A stretch of DNA of 64,000 nt, taken from Saccharothrix luteola (GTDB lineage Bacteria; Actinomycetota; Actinomycetes; Mycobacteriales; Pseudonocardiaceae). Under the pieces are notes generated by a model. It was given only the letters and a program-made list of their open reading frames with translations. It made no database searches and was not told the origin of the DNA. The translations under genes and the position numbers were made by a program. The stretch spans positions 33,940-97,939 of the forward strand of contig NZ_JAJHUO010000039.1 in assembly GCF_020859565.1 (NCBI RefSeq), in the 5' to 3' direction. Positions 36,440 to 44,944 of the stretch are shown in pieces. Every line of letters starts with the position of its first letter. Within the stretch, counting starts at the first letter, position 1.

Positions 36440-36810
36440 GCTGGCGGACACCCCGACCACAAGTATTACGCAGGCGCGTCACCACGATCGCCACCGTGGC
36501 ACTCGGCGTGCCAATCATTGCCGCTGCGTTGCTCGCCGTGATGTTCCTCGAAAACCAGGTCATGGGGCCCGATACCGCGCCGGTGAAGGTGCGTTTACTC
36601 TGCAGTTTCGCCTCGGCCTCCTTTCCCGTCGACCCTTCGGTCGACGCGGACCTGGAAGCCGCACGTTGGGCCCTCAGCACACAAGAATGCGATGACCGCG
36701 AAACACGGGTGTCGTCGTTACCTAAGCGCGTCGGTGACATACCGGTCACGGGAGTCACCGACGCGGACAAAATGATCACCTGCCAGGCCAGATACCTGGC
36801 CTCGCAGTGA
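36436..36810 (+). CDS. kinase-less sensor: one TM span plus extracytoplasmic domain
   Basis: 124 residues. A basic N-terminus and TM helix (~residues 14-37, VTTIATVALGVPIIAAALLA) match the start of histidine kinase 1. A ~85-residue outer domain with three cysteines (LLCSFASA, TQECDD, MITCQARY) follows, then a stop at 36810. No second TM, HAMP, His or ATPase region follows in any frame. It is either a kinase gene that lost its 3' end or a dedicated accessory sensor. Translational coupling to regulator 2 argues that it is still expressed. Confidence 0.65.
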   Translation: MSWRTPRPQVLRRRVTTIATVALGVPIIAAALLAVMFLENQVMGPDTAPVKVRLLCSFASASFPVDPSVDADLEAARWALSTQECDDRETRVSSLPKRVGDIPVTGVTDADKMITCQARYLASQ

Positions 36811-37115
36811 TGCCGGAGCTGTCGTTCTGGCCCTTCACCGACCCGAACGAAATTATTATATGTGCGACCTGCTGCTCGACTTAATCACTGCTCTGGTCTC
36901 GCAGGCTTGCTGCCGCTTGGTCTCTTGGAGTGCGCGGGCGCTTTGGCTGGCGACCTGGCATAACCGATTCTAACGCCGCCTGAAGAGCATCCCACCTCTG
37001 CCGAATGGTCCGATACCAGGAACCGCGACGGTCACTGCCTTTTGCGAACGGCGTAGAGCAGTTGATCGCCTTTGCAGCTCGACCGGCATGCGACCAATGG
37101 ATGTCGACGGCAAGT
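36811..37115. other. convergent intergenic region
   Basis: About 305 bp between the sensor gene and the 3' end of the RiPP ABC permease gene. A minus-strand frame (36881-37237) encodes a helical-looking tail (IRQRWDALQAALESVMPG), but its upstream part is antisense to the permease, so I do not call a gene. A short AT-rich patch (AAATTATTATAT) lies at 36850-36861. Confidence 0.35.
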
Positions 37116-38513
37116 TCATATAAGGGCCATCTGGACGCCTGCCAGCACAAGCAACAGCGCGGGTCCGCGGCTGAGTTGCACGATGAGACCGATCGGGGTC
37201 GGGCCGAACAGCCCGAAGTCAATGGCGGCAGCCGCATAGTCCAGCGGTGGTCGGGTCGCGATCCGGTACGTCACGGCTACCGCGCCCAGTGCAGACACGA
37301 CGCCGTTGGCGAGGGTCAAACCCGGTGTCAGCGGCACCGTGACGGCGCACCACAGCACCGCTCCCGCTCCGGGAACCACCAGGTGAACTGTCCGCAGGTA
37401 CCGCACCGGCACACCGAGCATCCGGCGCATCGCGGGCGACCGGCAGACGAACCGCAATCCTCCGGCCAGTCTGTCGGTCGCCAGGAACGCCGCCACCAAG
37501 TGGAACGCGGGTACGAAGTCGACCGCCGCGCTGAGCGCCATCACCATCGGCACCGGTATGAGTGCGGCCCACACCAGCAGCGCATTGCGTCCGCGCAGGA
37601 TCCGCAGGAGATCCACCCAGACCAGCACCGCGAAGCCCGAGCCGCGAAGCCGGGCAGAACGGACCCGGCCCAGCAGCAGCGCCCGCCGTTCGACCATGAT
37701 CGAGCCGAGCAGGCTCAGCTCGAACCAGCTCACCGACACCGCCACGACAGAGGCCAGTGCCGCGCCCGCGCTTAGCGACGCGCGGCGGATGTGGTGCAAC
37801 GCCCGCACTGCGGCGAACGTGACCGCGGCGGCGACCAGCAGCAGCACTGCGAGCACCGCGTCCGGCGCGAGGAGGCTGGGCACTGCGGGTTGGGCGGTCA
37901 GGCCGTAGAGCTGTGCGAGCACCGCGACCGCGATCGCCCCGCTCAGCCACAGCTGTACCCGGTGCGCCCGGACGCGGGTGCGTTGCAGTACGACAGCGCC
38001 GGAGACGATGGACAGGCCGAACGCGGCCGAAACGACGAACTGTGCGACGGCCGGTTCGTGCGCGTACTTGACGACGCCGAGCACCACGGCTGGCCATACC
38101 GCACCGAGCAGCAGACCCAGTGCGGCCAGGACGAGGAACCGCCGCAGGAGCAGCGCCGCGCGGTCCACCGGTGAGCTGAGGATCCAGAACGTTTGTTCCC
38201 GGCCTGCGAAAATCGGTCCGAAGGCCAAAACGGTTTTTGCGAGAATCAGGGCCACAAGCAGGGAGAGCCACGAGTACGACCATTCCGACGTGCTGGCCGT
38301 CCAGGCCGTTCCTTCGCGTGGTGCGCTGTTGAGCCCGCTTGAGGCGAGTTCATAAGCAATGCCGCCAAAAACAGCCACGTAAATCAGTCGCTCGTACCAC
38401 GTCACGAGCTTGACGCGCCACCCGGGATGAGATTCGGAACTGCTCTTCTGGCGTTTCCGCACCTCGCCGACGGAAGGGATTCGCGCGGCCACGGTCAATC
38501 GGTTCCCGCTCAT
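37116..38513 (-). CDS. ABC transporter permease of the RiPP operon
   Basis: 465 residues from the ATG at 38513, which overlaps the TGA of the ATPase gene (ATGA). About ten to twelve hydrophobic segments (VTWYERLIYVAVFGGIAYEL, LLRRFLVLAALGLLLGAVWP, AVLLLVAAAVTFAAV, LVVPGAGAVLWCAVTVPLTP and others) with short basic loops. Resembles the large actinobacterial permeases that pair with a stand-alone ABC ATPase in lanthipeptide-type clusters (DUF6297-like), though I cannot assign the family firmly. Probable exporter of the modified peptide or its leader-bound form, or self-protection. Confidence 0.75.
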   Translation of the reverse strand: MSGNRLTVAARIPSVGEVRKRQKSSSESHPGWRVKLVTWYERLIYVAVFGGIAYELASSGLNSAPREGTAWTASTSEWSYSWLSLLVALILAKTVLAFGPIFAGREQTFWILSSPVDRAALLLRRFLVLAALGLLLGAVWPAVVLGVVKYAHEPAVAQFVVSAAFGLSIVSGAVVLQRTRVRAHRVQLWLSGAIAVAVLAQLYGLTAQPAVPSLLAPDAVLAVLLLVAAAVTFAAVRALHHIRRASLSAGAALASVVAVSVSWFELSLLGSIMVERRALLLGRVRSARLRGSGFAVLVWVDLLRILRGRNALLVWAALIPVPMVMALSAAVDFVPAFHLVAAFLATDRLAGGLRFVCRSPAMRRMLGVPVRYLRTVHLVVPGAGAVLWCAVTVPLTPGLTLANGVVSALGAVAVTYRIATRPPLDYAAAAIDFGLFGPTPIGLIVQLSRGPALLLVLAGVQMALI

Positions 38514-39148
38514 GACGGGAGCTGGATCGCACGGTCTGCGACCGTGTCGACCAATTCTTCGTCGTGTGACGCGAACACCACCGCGACGCCCAGCGCTTTC
38601 TCCTCGTTCAACCGCTCGCCCAGCCAAAGTCTCCCTTGTATGTCAAGTCGTTGTTCCGGCTCGTCGAGGACGAGTAGCTCGCGCGGTCGCACGAAACACG
38701 ACGCGAGGCCTAGCCGGTGCAACTGACCGCTGGACAACGTCGGCGGCAATTGGTCTCGGACCTGCTGCAACCCGAGGTCGGCGACTATGTCCTGCACCCG
38801 CTGCTCCGGGTCGTCGGTGCCGTGTAGCCAGGCGAGCAGTCGGAGATGCTCGACCACCGAGACATCCGGGAAGAAGTCCACGTCGTCCAACAAAGATGCC
38901 ATCTTAGCGCGCACTGCCGAGGACGTCTCGTCGAGCGGTTCGCCGAGGAAGAACACGCTGCCGTCGTCGTAGATCTCGGCCCCCACCAGGCACTTGAGCA
39001 ACGTCGACTTGCCCGCGCCGTTGCGGCCGACGATCGCGAGCGCCTCTCCCGGCGCGACGGTGAACGTCACGTCCGTGAACACGGGCACGTCGCCATAGCT
39101 CTTGTGGACCTCGAGCACGGACAGCACAGAATCTGCCTGTTCGGACAT
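38510..39148 (-). CDS. ABC transporter ATP-binding protein of the RiPP operon
   Basis: 212 residues. Walker A (IVGRNGAGKSTLLK, ~residue 39-52), Q-loop region (MASLLDDVDFFPDVSVVEHL), signature TLSSGQLHRLGLA (LSSGQ), Walker B (ELLVLDEPEQRLD) and H-loop (VVFASHDEEL) are all present and ordered. There is no transmembrane part; it pairs with the permease translated from its overlapping stop. It starts 25 bp after precursor 1. Confidence 0.9.
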   Translation of the reverse strand: MSEQADSVLSVLEVHKSYGDVPVFTDVTFTVAPGEALAIVGRNGAGKSTLLKCLVGAEIYDDGSVFFLGEPLDETSSAVRAKMASLLDDVDFFPDVSVVEHLRLLAWLHGTDDPEQRVQDIVADLGLQQVRDQLPPTLSSGQLHRLGLASCFVRPRELLVLDEPEQRLDIQGRLWLGERLNEEKALGVAVVFASHDEELVDTVADRAIQLPS

Positions 39149-39173
39149 GTGGCGATGTTAGCGTATGCTCGCG

Positions 39174-39476
39174 CTACGACTTCAGCACGTCTCGGCAAGT
39201 CGAGAAACTGAGCAGAACAATGGGAACCAGTCCCGCCCGACTCTTTATCTCCTGGGCTAGCTGGACCAATCGGGCGCGTTCAACGGGGTTGCCCGCCGTT
39301 TCACCCGTGAAAAACGCCATCATGCGGGGCACTGCCTCGTCGACGGCCATTTCGCCCACGACTACACTGCGGGCCGTCTCGGTGAAGTCGTCCACCCCTT
39401 CGACATCGGCCATGGACGATTTCATCTCGTCCATGAACGCGGCAAGCACTTCGTTCTGCCCATTATCGGCACTCAT
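39174..39476 (-). CDS. RiPP precursor peptide 1
   Basis: 100 residues from the ATG at 39476, inside the 3' end of the HopA1-LanC gene (14-bp overlap). Acidic helical leader, then a short core: AGLVPIVLLSFSTCRDVLKS, with two Ser, one Thr, one Cys before the last Ser. The leader shares MMAFF-x-G-x-x-x-G, E-R-x-R-L-x-QLAQ with precursor 2 at 42768, spacing conserved. Core residues able to form dehydroamino acids and one thioether fit a lanthionine or avionin-type product. The leader/core boundary (near Arg80-Ala81) is a guess. Confidence 0.75.
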   Translation of the reverse strand: MSADNGQNEVLAAFMDEMKSSMADVEGVDDFTETARSVVVGEMAVDEAVPRMMAFFTGETAGNPVERARLVQLAQEIKSRAGLVPIVLLSFSTCRDVLKS

Positions 39477-41616
39477 ATCGGTCCTCCAGCCGGGGAAAGG
39501 GGAGTGCTGCGGAAACTGCAGTGTCACAGTGGCGTCGCAGAGCTGCACAAGCAGCACCCGCTATGCCCATCATCAGTCCAGGGTCGGCCGGATCGGCCGC
39601 CGCGACGGCGATCCTGGTGAGGTGGTCGACGATGGCCTCGTCCTCTGGTTCACGCAGATCCGGCGGTAAGAGGGAGAGCACCTCGGCGAGGCCGGCAGCA
39701 CCGTGGCACGTGCCGGTCGCGTACCCGTGAGCGGGAAACCGCTGCGCAGCCGCACGGGTCCGGTGGAGTGCGATGCGCACGTCGTTCTCGGCACCGCCGG
39801 GGACCGCCAACCTCGCCAGCAACAACCCCGGCGTGCCGTAGCACCAGTCGGACCGGAAGAGCCCGTGGCCTCGGCCCGAGTACTCGAGGCCGCCGCTTTC
39901 CAGCCACACCCGGGGGTCCCGCCAGTCCGACGCACCCGGGTCGAACCACTCGTACTCGTACTCGCAGGCACGCCGAGCCGCGTCCGCCCACCTCACGTCG
40001 CCTGTCGCGGTCGCGAGAGCGCCGAGCGCGAGCACACAACCGGAGGCGCCGTGGCCGAGCCCGACGAAACCGGCCTTGTCCTCCCGTCCTGCATCAAGCC
40101 AGCACAGGCCGCCGGATGCGGTCTCGCGCCCTTCCCTCACCATTCGCGTGGCCACCTCGACCGCGAGGTCGAGGCCATTGGTGTCAACCAGCCGGTCACT
40201 GCCGATCAACGCGAGGACGATGCCCGCCGCGCCATCGATGAGGTCATAAGGAGCCTCGGCAGTGTCCAGGTAGGACACTGCCGCCTGATGCGTCAGGTCC
40301 ACGCCGGTTTTGAGCAGGTCCGGGTCGTCGAGCCACCGGCCCGCCATCGCGACCGCCATCCCGACACCCGACGTGCCCGTGTGCAGCCCGTATCCCGGCA
40401 GGTCGCTCGCGGTGGCGAGTGCCTGCCGGATGGAGCCGTAGGCGTGGTTTCGGTGGGATGGGTTGCCGGTGAACGCCTGCATCTGTGCGAGCGCCCAGCC
40501 GATTCCGGCGGTGCCCTGGTAGAAGCTCGCGTCGACCGACCGCACCGAGTCGCCGTCAGTCCCCAGCCAGGTGCATCGGTCACCGTGCCACAACGCGCCA
40601 TCGACCAGTTGGTCGGCGAGCTCGCCCGCCTTCGCCAGCCAGTCGTGCACCCTGGGTGCCGGAGCAGGATCGACGATGAACTTGGGGCAATTCGCGATCA
40701 CCTGAGCGGTGTGACTGCCGATCCCGATCAGATCCGCCAGTTCCACTCGTGCGCCTTGGACCATGTGCCGGGCCAGCGCGGTGCAGACGTACGTGCCGAA
40801 GCTGTCGAGGCGGACGCCGGGATCCTGCGCGAGGCCGACGCCCGGTGCGATCGGCGTGGTCAGCGCGGGCGAGTAGGGCCGCAACATCGTCGCGATGCGG
40901 GCGCGCACGGCAGCGAGCTGAGGCCATACGCCGATCAGTGCGCTCTTGGTCAAGTACAACACGGCCGCGTCGGCACGATCCGGCCAGCCGCGGTCGGACT
41001 GCAGCACCTTGAACTGGTAAGCGGTCCCGGCGAGCGCCTCGGTGATCTCGCCGACCAGCGCGAGCGCACCGTCGCGCGTCACGTTCCAGTACACCCGCAT
41101 CAGCGGCTCTTCGCCGACAGCCGATGGTGGTCCCTCGCTCGAGGTGAACAGCACGAATCCCGGTGACTTCGTGACCGAGACACCGGAGACGTCCACCCGG
41201 ATCCGCTCGCCGTCGCGCACAACGTCTGGAAGCTGGGAGACCGCGACCCGCACCCCGGACACCACCGCGAACTCACCCCGCTCGGTCCGTTCGACCGGGT
41301 ACGAGGCCTGGAAGGTCTCCGCGCCGCGGTTGGCGGCAATCGCCGCGCGGATGAAGCGCGGCGACTGGCTGGGCGGTTTCGCGTCCGAGTCGCCGACGAT
41401 CAGGTCGAGATCGCGTCGCGGCCTGCCGTAGACGTACCACGTGCGGTAGAGCAACCGGCTCAGCGAGGACTGGAGCGCTTCGGTCACCGTGCCGTCCGGC
41501 AGGGGCCTGATCTGGTCGACCGGCTCGCCGAACCACAGCACCTCGTGCTTGTCGGTGATCGTCACCGCATCCAGTGCCGCGGCGATGGAGTCGTCGTGTT
41601 CTCGGCGCAGCGTCAT
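39463..41616 (-). CDS. HopA1-like lyase fused to LanC-like cyclase
   Basis: 717 residues from an ATG overlapping the kinase stop. The N-terminal ~320 residues look like the HopA1 effector fold (LYRTWYVYGRPRRD, SPRFIRAAIAANRG, MRVYWNVTRDGALALVGEIT, YLTKSALIGVWPQLAAVRAR), used in class V lanthipeptide and thioviridamide-type pathways to eliminate phosphate from phospho-Ser/Thr. The C-terminal ~380 residues are LanC-like: GxxHGxxG in GLGHGASGCVLALG and zinc ligands in SDWCYGTPG and GTCHGAAG. Together with the adjacent kinase this gives phosphorylation, elimination and cyclisation in two polypeptides. In the class V systems I know, these are separate proteins. The fusion is notable. Confidence 0.75.
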   Translation of the reverse strand: MTLRREHDDSIAAALDAVTITDKHEVLWFGEPVDQIRPLPDGTVTEALQSSLSRLLYRTWYVYGRPRRDLDLIVGDSDAKPPSQSPRFIRAAIAANRGAETFQASYPVERTERGEFAVVSGVRVAVSQLPDVVRDGERIRVDVSGVSVTKSPGFVLFTSSEGPPSAVGEEPLMRVYWNVTRDGALALVGEITEALAGTAYQFKVLQSDRGWPDRADAAVLYLTKSALIGVWPQLAAVRARIATMLRPYSPALTTPIAPGVGLAQDPGVRLDSFGTYVCTALARHMVQGARVELADLIGIGSHTAQVIANCPKFIVDPAPAPRVHDWLAKAGELADQLVDGALWHGDRCTWLGTDGDSVRSVDASFYQGTAGIGWALAQMQAFTGNPSHRNHAYGSIRQALATASDLPGYGLHTGTSGVGMAVAMAGRWLDDPDLLKTGVDLTHQAAVSYLDTAEAPYDLIDGAAGIVLALIGSDRLVDTNGLDLAVEVATRMVREGRETASGGLCWLDAGREDKAGFVGLGHGASGCVLALGALATATGDVRWADAARRACEYEYEWFDPGASDWRDPRVWLESGGLEYSGRGHGLFRSDWCYGTPGLLLARLAVPGGAENDVRIALHRTRAAAQRFPAHGYATGTCHGAAGLAEVLSLLPPDLREPEDEAIVDHLTRIAVAAADPADPGLMMGIAGAACAALRRHCDTAVSAALPFPRLEDRYECR

Positions 41617-42704
41617 AGGTCCATGCCGAAGAACAGCCGGCCCGCTTCCTCGGGACGGCGGAACATGTTAGCCGCGATCTGCAGCATTTGCTCGGCCAGC
41701 GGAGAGATGGACACGTCACGGTGGCAGTGCTCCATCGCGGTCTGCACGAGACGTGCCGCGATCCACCGCACGATCGCGGCGTCCACCGTCGCATCCCCGT
41801 AACCGGCGAGCAGGCAGCCCGCGAACACGTGCAGCTCGACTAGACCCGCCGCTGCGGCCGACCGGGCGTCCGCACCGGGTTCGGGCAACCAGAGATCCGG
41901 GTCGGCGAGCCACCACGCGAGCCGTTCCGCGAGCAGTGAGCAGAGGTCCCAGCGTGGGTCAGCGAGCCCGGCCATCTCCCAGTCGATCACGGTGAGGCGG
42001 TCGGTGTGCTCGTCCACCACTATGTTGTCCGCTCGCAGGTCGTTGTGGCTCAATGCAATCGGTGACCAGTCGGCCGCGACGGAGTCGAGCACACCGGTCA
42101 AGGCGGTGCTGGTTTGGATCCTCTCCAACACTCTCAGCGACGCCGGGCTGTGGAACTCGATCGACTCCAGGCTCGACTGGTGACAAGTGAGGATGCGCGG
42201 TGGCGTGCGGGCGTCCGAGGCCACGGTCGGCATCGCGTGCAGCGTGGCAAGGACTCGACCGAGCCGCACCGCGTACCGAGCTCGTGCCTCGCGGGGTTGC
42301 TCGCGTTCGTGCTCACGCGGGCTGACCCCGTCGACGAGCTCGACGACCAGCACGCCGTGCGCGGGATCATCGTGGACGTACCGCGGCACGGAGCCCTGCA
42401 TCGGCGATCCCATCAGCCGCCGGTACATGCTGGCCTCGATGGCGAGCGACTCCCGCGTCTCCGTGTTGGCGCCCTGCTTGACCGCCCAGCCACTCCCGGG
42501 AACGCGCACCAGGAGGCACCTGCACCGGCGGGAAACATCTTGCACGGTGACCTCTCGGCGCAGCACCGCGCGCATGTCGAGTTCACCGAGTCCGACGACG
42601 AGCTCGATCGCCTGCCGTTCGTCGAGCAGCGGCACGTCCGTACCGAACACGGCACTGCTGAGCAATGGTGCGCGTCGATCAGTCGGTGCGCTCACCGGAA
42701 CCAC
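41613..42704 (-). CDS. APH-like RiPP kinase
   Basis: 363 residues. Aminoglycoside-phosphotransferase fold: nucleotide-binding Lys in SGWAVKQGA, catalytic loop LSHNDLRADNIVVD (H-x-D-(x4)-N), metal-binding VIDWEMAGLADPRWD. In class V lanthipeptide and thioviridamide clusters an APH-like protein phosphorylates core Ser/Thr before a HopA1-like enzyme eliminates the phosphate. It overlaps the HopA1-LanC gene by ATGA and lies 63 bp after precursor 2, so the same function is inferred rather than antibiotic resistance. Confidence 0.75.
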   Translation of the reverse strand: MVPVSAPTDRRAPLLSSAVFGTDVPLLDERQAIELVVGLGELDMRAVLRREVTVQDVSRRCRCLLVRVPGSGWAVKQGANTETRESLAIEASMYRRLMGSPMQGSVPRYVHDDPAHGVLVVELVDGVSPREHEREQPREARARYAVRLGRVLATLHAMPTVASDARTPPRILTCHQSSLESIEFHSPASLRVLERIQTSTALTGVLDSVAADWSPIALSHNDLRADNIVVDEHTDRLTVIDWEMAGLADPRWDLCSLLAERLAWWLADPDLWLPEPGADARSAAAAGLVELHVFAGCLLAGYGDATVDAAIVRWIAARLVQTAMEHCHRDVSISPLAEQMLQIAANMFRRPEEAGRLFFGMDL

Positions 42705-42767
42705 CTTTCTGGGCGCCAGAACCTGCGCACCGGGCGAGCGGCGTGGATACCACTCGCCCGGCAGGTG

Positions 42768-43073
42768 TCAACAGCAGGGCGAACAGCTGGTGACCGCGGT
42801 ACAGCTCGCGACGCTCACGGTGAGCGAGATCGTGCCGCACTTGGCCTCAAGCGTCTGCGCGAGCTGGATCAGCCGCTTGCGCTCGTCGGACCGGCCCGAA
42901 ATGTCGCCCTCGAAGAACGCCATCATCGTGTTGACCGCATCGTCCAGGCTGATCTCGCCCTTGACGAAACCGCGGGCGGCCCCGCTGAACGAACTCATGC
43001 CGTCGATGCTGTTCAGTGCGGTCTCGATTTCGCCCATGACGTCTCGCTGCGGTTCCAAGGTTGGCGCGGACAT
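42768..43073 (-). CDS. RiPP precursor peptide 2
   Basis: 101 residues. The leader has the same motif as precursor 1 (MMAFFEGDISG, ERKRLIQLAQTLEAK). The C-terminal core, from about residue 79, reads CGTISLTVSVASCTAVTSCS followed by PCC: eight Ser/Thr and five Cys in 23 residues. This composition is typical of lanthipeptides with several rings. It is located between the methyltransferase and kinase genes, so it may be the main substrate, with precursor 1 a second product. Confidence 0.8.
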   Translation of the reverse strand: MSAPTLEPQRDVMGEIETALNSIDGMSSFSGAARGFVKGEISLDDAVNTMMAFFEGDISGRSDERKRLIQLAQTLEAKCGTISLTVSVASCTAVTSCSPCC

Positions 43074-43116
43074 GCTGAACTCCCTCCAGATATGGCTCGG
43101 TCGCTAATAACAGATT

Positions 43117-44265
43117 TCAGCGGCAGCGGAACTCGAGGATCGACCGGATGCGTGATTTGGTCGTAGCGACATGCTTCAGTCCGACTGCGTCTGCCAACTC
43201 CATGATTTCCTCGATCGGCCGATCCGGGGCGTGCATTGATGCTGCAAGAAGCAGATCGGTTCTCGTCGGCTGTGCCGGGTCGAGAAAGTAACCGTTCAAA
43301 TGCAGTTCCGACACGACCACCCGGCCGCCACTCCCGGCCGCATGTACGCAGTTGCGCAGAATCCGGGACGCATCTTGTGCGGGCCAGTCAGAAAGAATCG
43401 CGGAAAGCAGGTAGACGTCACCGCCCTCCGGCAACGGGTCGAAGAAGGATTGGGTGCGTACTTTGCAGCGCGCGCTGAACCGAGCGAGCAGTTGCCGGGC
43501 TAACCCGGTGAAGCACTGCAGATCGATGACAGTAGCGTGCAATGTCACGTATCGGTCCAGCAGCGCTTGCACCACCGTGCCAGTGTTTCCGCCGACGTCG
43601 ACGACGTGTCCCACGTTCGCCCAGTCAAAGCCTTCGACAAGGAAGTCCAGGTCAGGTACCCGCGAGCCGGTAGCGAAGACTTCCATGTCGGCGTCGGTGT
43701 AACTACCGGAATTGAGATGCCGCCAAACGTCCTCTCCGAAAAACCCCTGACAGACCGTCTCGCCGGTGCGTACCGCATGCAGCAGCTCGGTGACCGCCAT
43801 TTCCAATTTTCCTGCCACGCTGGCTAGGTCGAGCGCCGCTGTAGTGCCGATTGCATCGTTTTTGCGCACCAACAGCGAGCCGACGGTGGTCAGTTCGTAG
43901 CGGTCGTCAGTCAGTCGCAGAACGTCGATGAAACACAAGTGATCGAGCAATTTCTCCAACATTTGCGCATGGGCATCGACCGCATCGATCAACGATGGCA
44001 GCGTGCGGTGGCCGGAGTCGATGAAGTCGAATATACGTAAAGTGACGGCCACTCTTAACGCCATTGGTGTCACAAGATCGGTAAGGCTCGAAAGCGTAGC
44101 GATGTCCTGTGGCAGTGCCGCAAGCGCTCTTGCCTGCTCAGGCGAAGGGGGCACGTTCTCGTCTACCTGATCAACGCAGAACGTAGAAATTCGATACGTA
44201 CTAGAATAGTCATGTAGGCCCCCCGGCTTCATGTTCGAGAAGCTGATCTCTGTCTGGATGCTCAC
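43117..44265 (-). CDS. SAM-dependent O-methyltransferase of the RiPP operon
   Basis: 382 residues from a GTG at 44265. N-terminal helical dimerisation region (TPMALRVAVTLRIFDFIDSG, QMLEKLLDHLCFIDVLRLTD) then a class I SAM fold with motif I HVVDVGGNTGTVVQALLDRY, a later VYLLSAILSDWPAQDASRIL and C-terminal GGRVVVSELHL. This is the acetylserotonin/hydroxyneurosporene-type O-methyltransferase family. It is the first gene of the RiPP operon, so it may methylate the peptide (C-terminus or a side chain) or a building block. The substrate is not evident. Confidence 0.8.
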   Translation of the reverse strand: MSIQTEISFSNMKPGGLHDYSSTYRISTFCVDQVDENVPPSPEQARALAALPQDIATLSSLTDLVTPMALRVAVTLRIFDFIDSGHRTLPSLIDAVDAHAQMLEKLLDHLCFIDVLRLTDDRYELTTVGSLLVRKNDAIGTTAALDLASVAGKLEMAVTELLHAVRTGETVCQGFFGEDVWRHLNSGSYTDADMEVFATGSRVPDLDFLVEGFDWANVGHVVDVGGNTGTVVQALLDRYVTLHATVIDLQCFTGLARQLLARFSARCKVRTQSFFDPLPEGGDVYLLSAILSDWPAQDASRILRNCVHAAGSGGRVVVSELHLNGYFLDPAQPTRTDLLLAASMHAPDRPIEEIMELADAVGLKHVATTKSRIRSILEFRCR

Positions 44266-44621
44266 CTGTCTCTACCGCGATAGTGCATGATCGGGAACAG
44301 GCTGTCAACCACCCAAGAGTCTTGTTTGAATGCTCGTCGCACTCGACCCGACTGTCGCTCAATAGCTCTTGTGGGTTGGCCACCTACCATGCCGTGACCA
44401 GGTGCAATCCGCTGCCTTACGGATCGTTGCAGCGTCGGAGTCTTGGGCTGGCGGCAAGGACTGGCTCTCAAGCCGTCTTCCTCGACCTGCACTCCCGTCC
44501 CCGTGTCCGACTACTTTGACCACAGGAGGTAGGGGCGACACACACGAATATTCCACCTCAATGTTCATCTCCGCTGCGATGATCGCCTGTACCCTAAGGC
44601 GTCCGACAACCGCCGCGCTCG
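44266..44621. other. region upstream of the RiPP operon
   Basis: About 355 bp that should hold the operon promoter. No clear -10/-35 or CTGAA-type site was recognised. Short frames on both strands have no coding character. Confidence 0.35.
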
Positions 44622-44857
44622 ATGAACACGCTTATCGACGAGGTCGGCCGCGTCCACGACCTGGAGGTCGATTGCGTCGAGTTCGGACTCGGTTCGCTTA
44701 CCTGTATGACGGCCACCGCACTTTCGTCTACCGACCCTCGGCCGCGTCGGCAAATGCCTACGCCGAACTCGAACTCCGCCTCGACTGCGCCGACGCACTA
44801 CTCGCCAAGATGAACAATTGGCCATCCGCTAGATGCTGCCGGAAAATGGGTGACTGA
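44622..44857 (+). pseudogene. short frameshifted gene remnant
   Basis: ATG 44622 opens a frame (NTLIDEVGRVHDLEVDCVEF) that, after a shift near 44685, continues plausibly as RFAYLYDGHRTFVYRPSAAS and NAYAELELRLDCADALLAK in frame 3. Together they look like one ~75-residue protein of unknown family with one indel. The end of the longer frame is at 44857. Confidence 0.4.
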
Positions 44858-44944
44858 GGGAGTCAAGCGGCCGACGATCGTCACCAGTATTTAGGCCGAT
44901 AGGCAGAAGGCTGCTCGTGTCAGTGGACGTCGATTGAGAACTGC

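Noticed and set aside
36881..37237. 118-codon minus-strand gene after the ABC permease
   Set aside because: Its first third is in the permease coding region in another frame and no ribosome site precedes a plausible start.
39463..41616. Type III secretion effector (HopA1)
   Set aside because: The domain name comes from plant-pathogen effectors; here it is fused to LanC in an actinobacterial RiPP operon with no secretion apparatus.
41613..42704. Aminoglycoside resistance kinase
   Set aside because: The APH fold alone would allow it, but it is translationally coupled to a HopA1-LanC gene and flanked by RiPP precursors.
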